Positions 63,258-64,000 of a stretch of DNA of 64,000 nucleotides are shown piece after piece (position 1 is the stretch's first letter; each line of letters starts with the position of its first letter). Source of the DNA: Lactuca virosa. Its lineage: Eukaryota; Streptophyta; Magnoliopsida; Asterales; Asteraceae. The stretch lies in the NCBI GenBank assembly GCA_928212115.1, contig CAKMRJ010005412.1:254254322-254318321 (forward strand), written 5' to 3'. The notes beneath the pieces are model-generated. The model saw only the letters and a list, made by a program, of their open reading frames with translations, made no database searches and was not told the origin of the DNA. The translations under genes were made by a program, and so were the position numbers.

Positions 63258-64000
63258 ATGCCTCTCGTAGGTCAGCACGCCGAAATACGACACCAACACG
63301 CACCCCACCACCTCCAACCTACGATCCCCTATGGTACAGGCTGCCATCACCGCAGCAGTAGCAGATGCGCTATACCAAATAAACTCTAATGGAGCCGGAG
63401 GGAGCGGGAGTAATACCAATCATCAGAACCATGGCACTGGTCATGGTCATGTTAGGGAATGCACCTACAAAGGAATTCCCGAACGCCAAACCAAAAATGT
63501 TCAACGACACTGGAGGAGTCATTGGCACTTATGCAATGGTTTGAAAAGACCGAGACAGACTTTGAAATCTGTTCATGCCAAGAAATAAGCAAGGATAAGT
63601 TTGCTGCTTGTACCTTCACGGACTGAGCCCTCACATGGTGGAAGGGCCATGTGAAATCCGTATCTCTTCCAGTCGCCAACGCCATGAACTGGGAGGACTT
63701 GAAGGTCCTACTGTTAAAGAATACTGCCCGAGGGCGAAATTCAAAAACTACTTGAACAATTATGGAAATTGAAAATGGTTGGTTCTGACCTAGCCGCCTA
63801 TACGGCCAGGTTTAGTGATTTGTCAGCCCTATGCCCGGGAGTGGTCAAACCCGGAGCCGAAGAAAGTGGAAAGATACATCTGGGGTTGTCACCCCAGATT
63901 CAGGGCATGTTGGCTTCCAACCCAGTCACATTCAACAGCGCAAGCGCCTGGCTCAACGACTAATCGATTCACGGGGTTAAACAGGGTACTATCACAGTTA
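63258..64000 (+). pseudogene. H gag, frameshifted, runs off the window
   Basis: Start ATGCCTCTCGTAGG at 63258. Relatives would have one more C, so a 1-base deletion puts the start out of frame with the following RRSARRNTTPTRTPPPPTYD. A change near 63330 leads to MVQAAITAAVADALYQINSN. Further shifts near 63470 and 63530 precede the capsid part: WFEKTETDFEICSCQEISKD, ALTWWKGHVKSVSLPVANAM (after a TGA near 63626), AAYTARFSDLSALCPGVVKP and LGLSPQIQGMLASNP. This is Retrotrans_gag. It stops at TAA 63961-63963. The zinc knuckle would lie beyond the window. Confidence 0.85.

Larger units (their letters stand above)
59456..64000 (+). mobile_element. H: plus-strand Ty3/Gypsy element, 5' part
   Basis: 5' LTR, PBS, an ORF upstream of gag, and gag. 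Pol lies beyond the window. H is inserted in the RT of G. Its LTR shares blocks with E (CCGAACGTTTCCGCCGTTC and TTGGGGGTG near the end, ATAACCAGAATCTCC, TGCTAGCTACAG). Confidence 0.93.

Overview
The window looks like intergenic heterochromatin of a eudicot plant. I found no host gene, tRNA or rRNA. Almost every base belongs to one of ten LTR retrotransposons (Ty3/Gypsy and Ty1/Copia) nested in each other. From memory, ACTCGACGAGT palindromes and LTRs of this type are common in lettuce and other Asteraceae, so a Lactuca-like genome is my guess. That is recall, not proof.

I name the elements A1, B, C, D, A2, E, F, I, G and H. The host of everything is C, a minus-strand Gypsy element seen in two pieces (6351-7134 and 48440-52691). 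Left arm: B (plus-strand Gypsy, 2009-6350) sits in the RNase H of C, and A1 (3' LTR only, 1-2008) sits in the reverse transcriptase of B. Middle: D (minus-strand Copia, 7135-48439) sits in the RT of C. A2 (plus-strand Gypsy, 9629-43286, TSD TAGGC) sits in the RT of D. E (plus-strand Gypsy, 16385-40237, TSD CTTGA) sits in the integrase of A2. F (minus-strand Sirevirus-like Copia, 17622-30577, TSD CAAAC) sits in the 5' LTR of E. Right arm: I (Copia-like, from 52692) sits in the 5' LTR of C, G (plus-strand Copia, about 55751-59455) truncates I, and H (plus-strand Gypsy, from 59456) sits in the RT of G and runs off the window. The middle stack is five insertions deep.

Coding state: F is youngest (4 differences between two 349-bp LTRs) and keeps its visible catalytic motifs. 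It also carries a large third reading frame between pol and the 3' LTR. A2 keeps one gag-pol frame without indels but has eight in-frame stops, a lost start codon and a damaged RT active site. E has no capsid, RT or integrase core and must have moved with help from others. B, C, D, G and H are decayed.

The most unusual signals lie outside the coding regions. Element E carries about 180-bp near-perfect hairpin units with a shared loop (seven copies). Each Gypsy LTR family has its own palindrome amplified just upstream of its TATA box. Three Gypsy families share a degenerate array with a 160-bp period in U3. F has an extra ORF of about 1,150 codons and many TTCGGT motifs.
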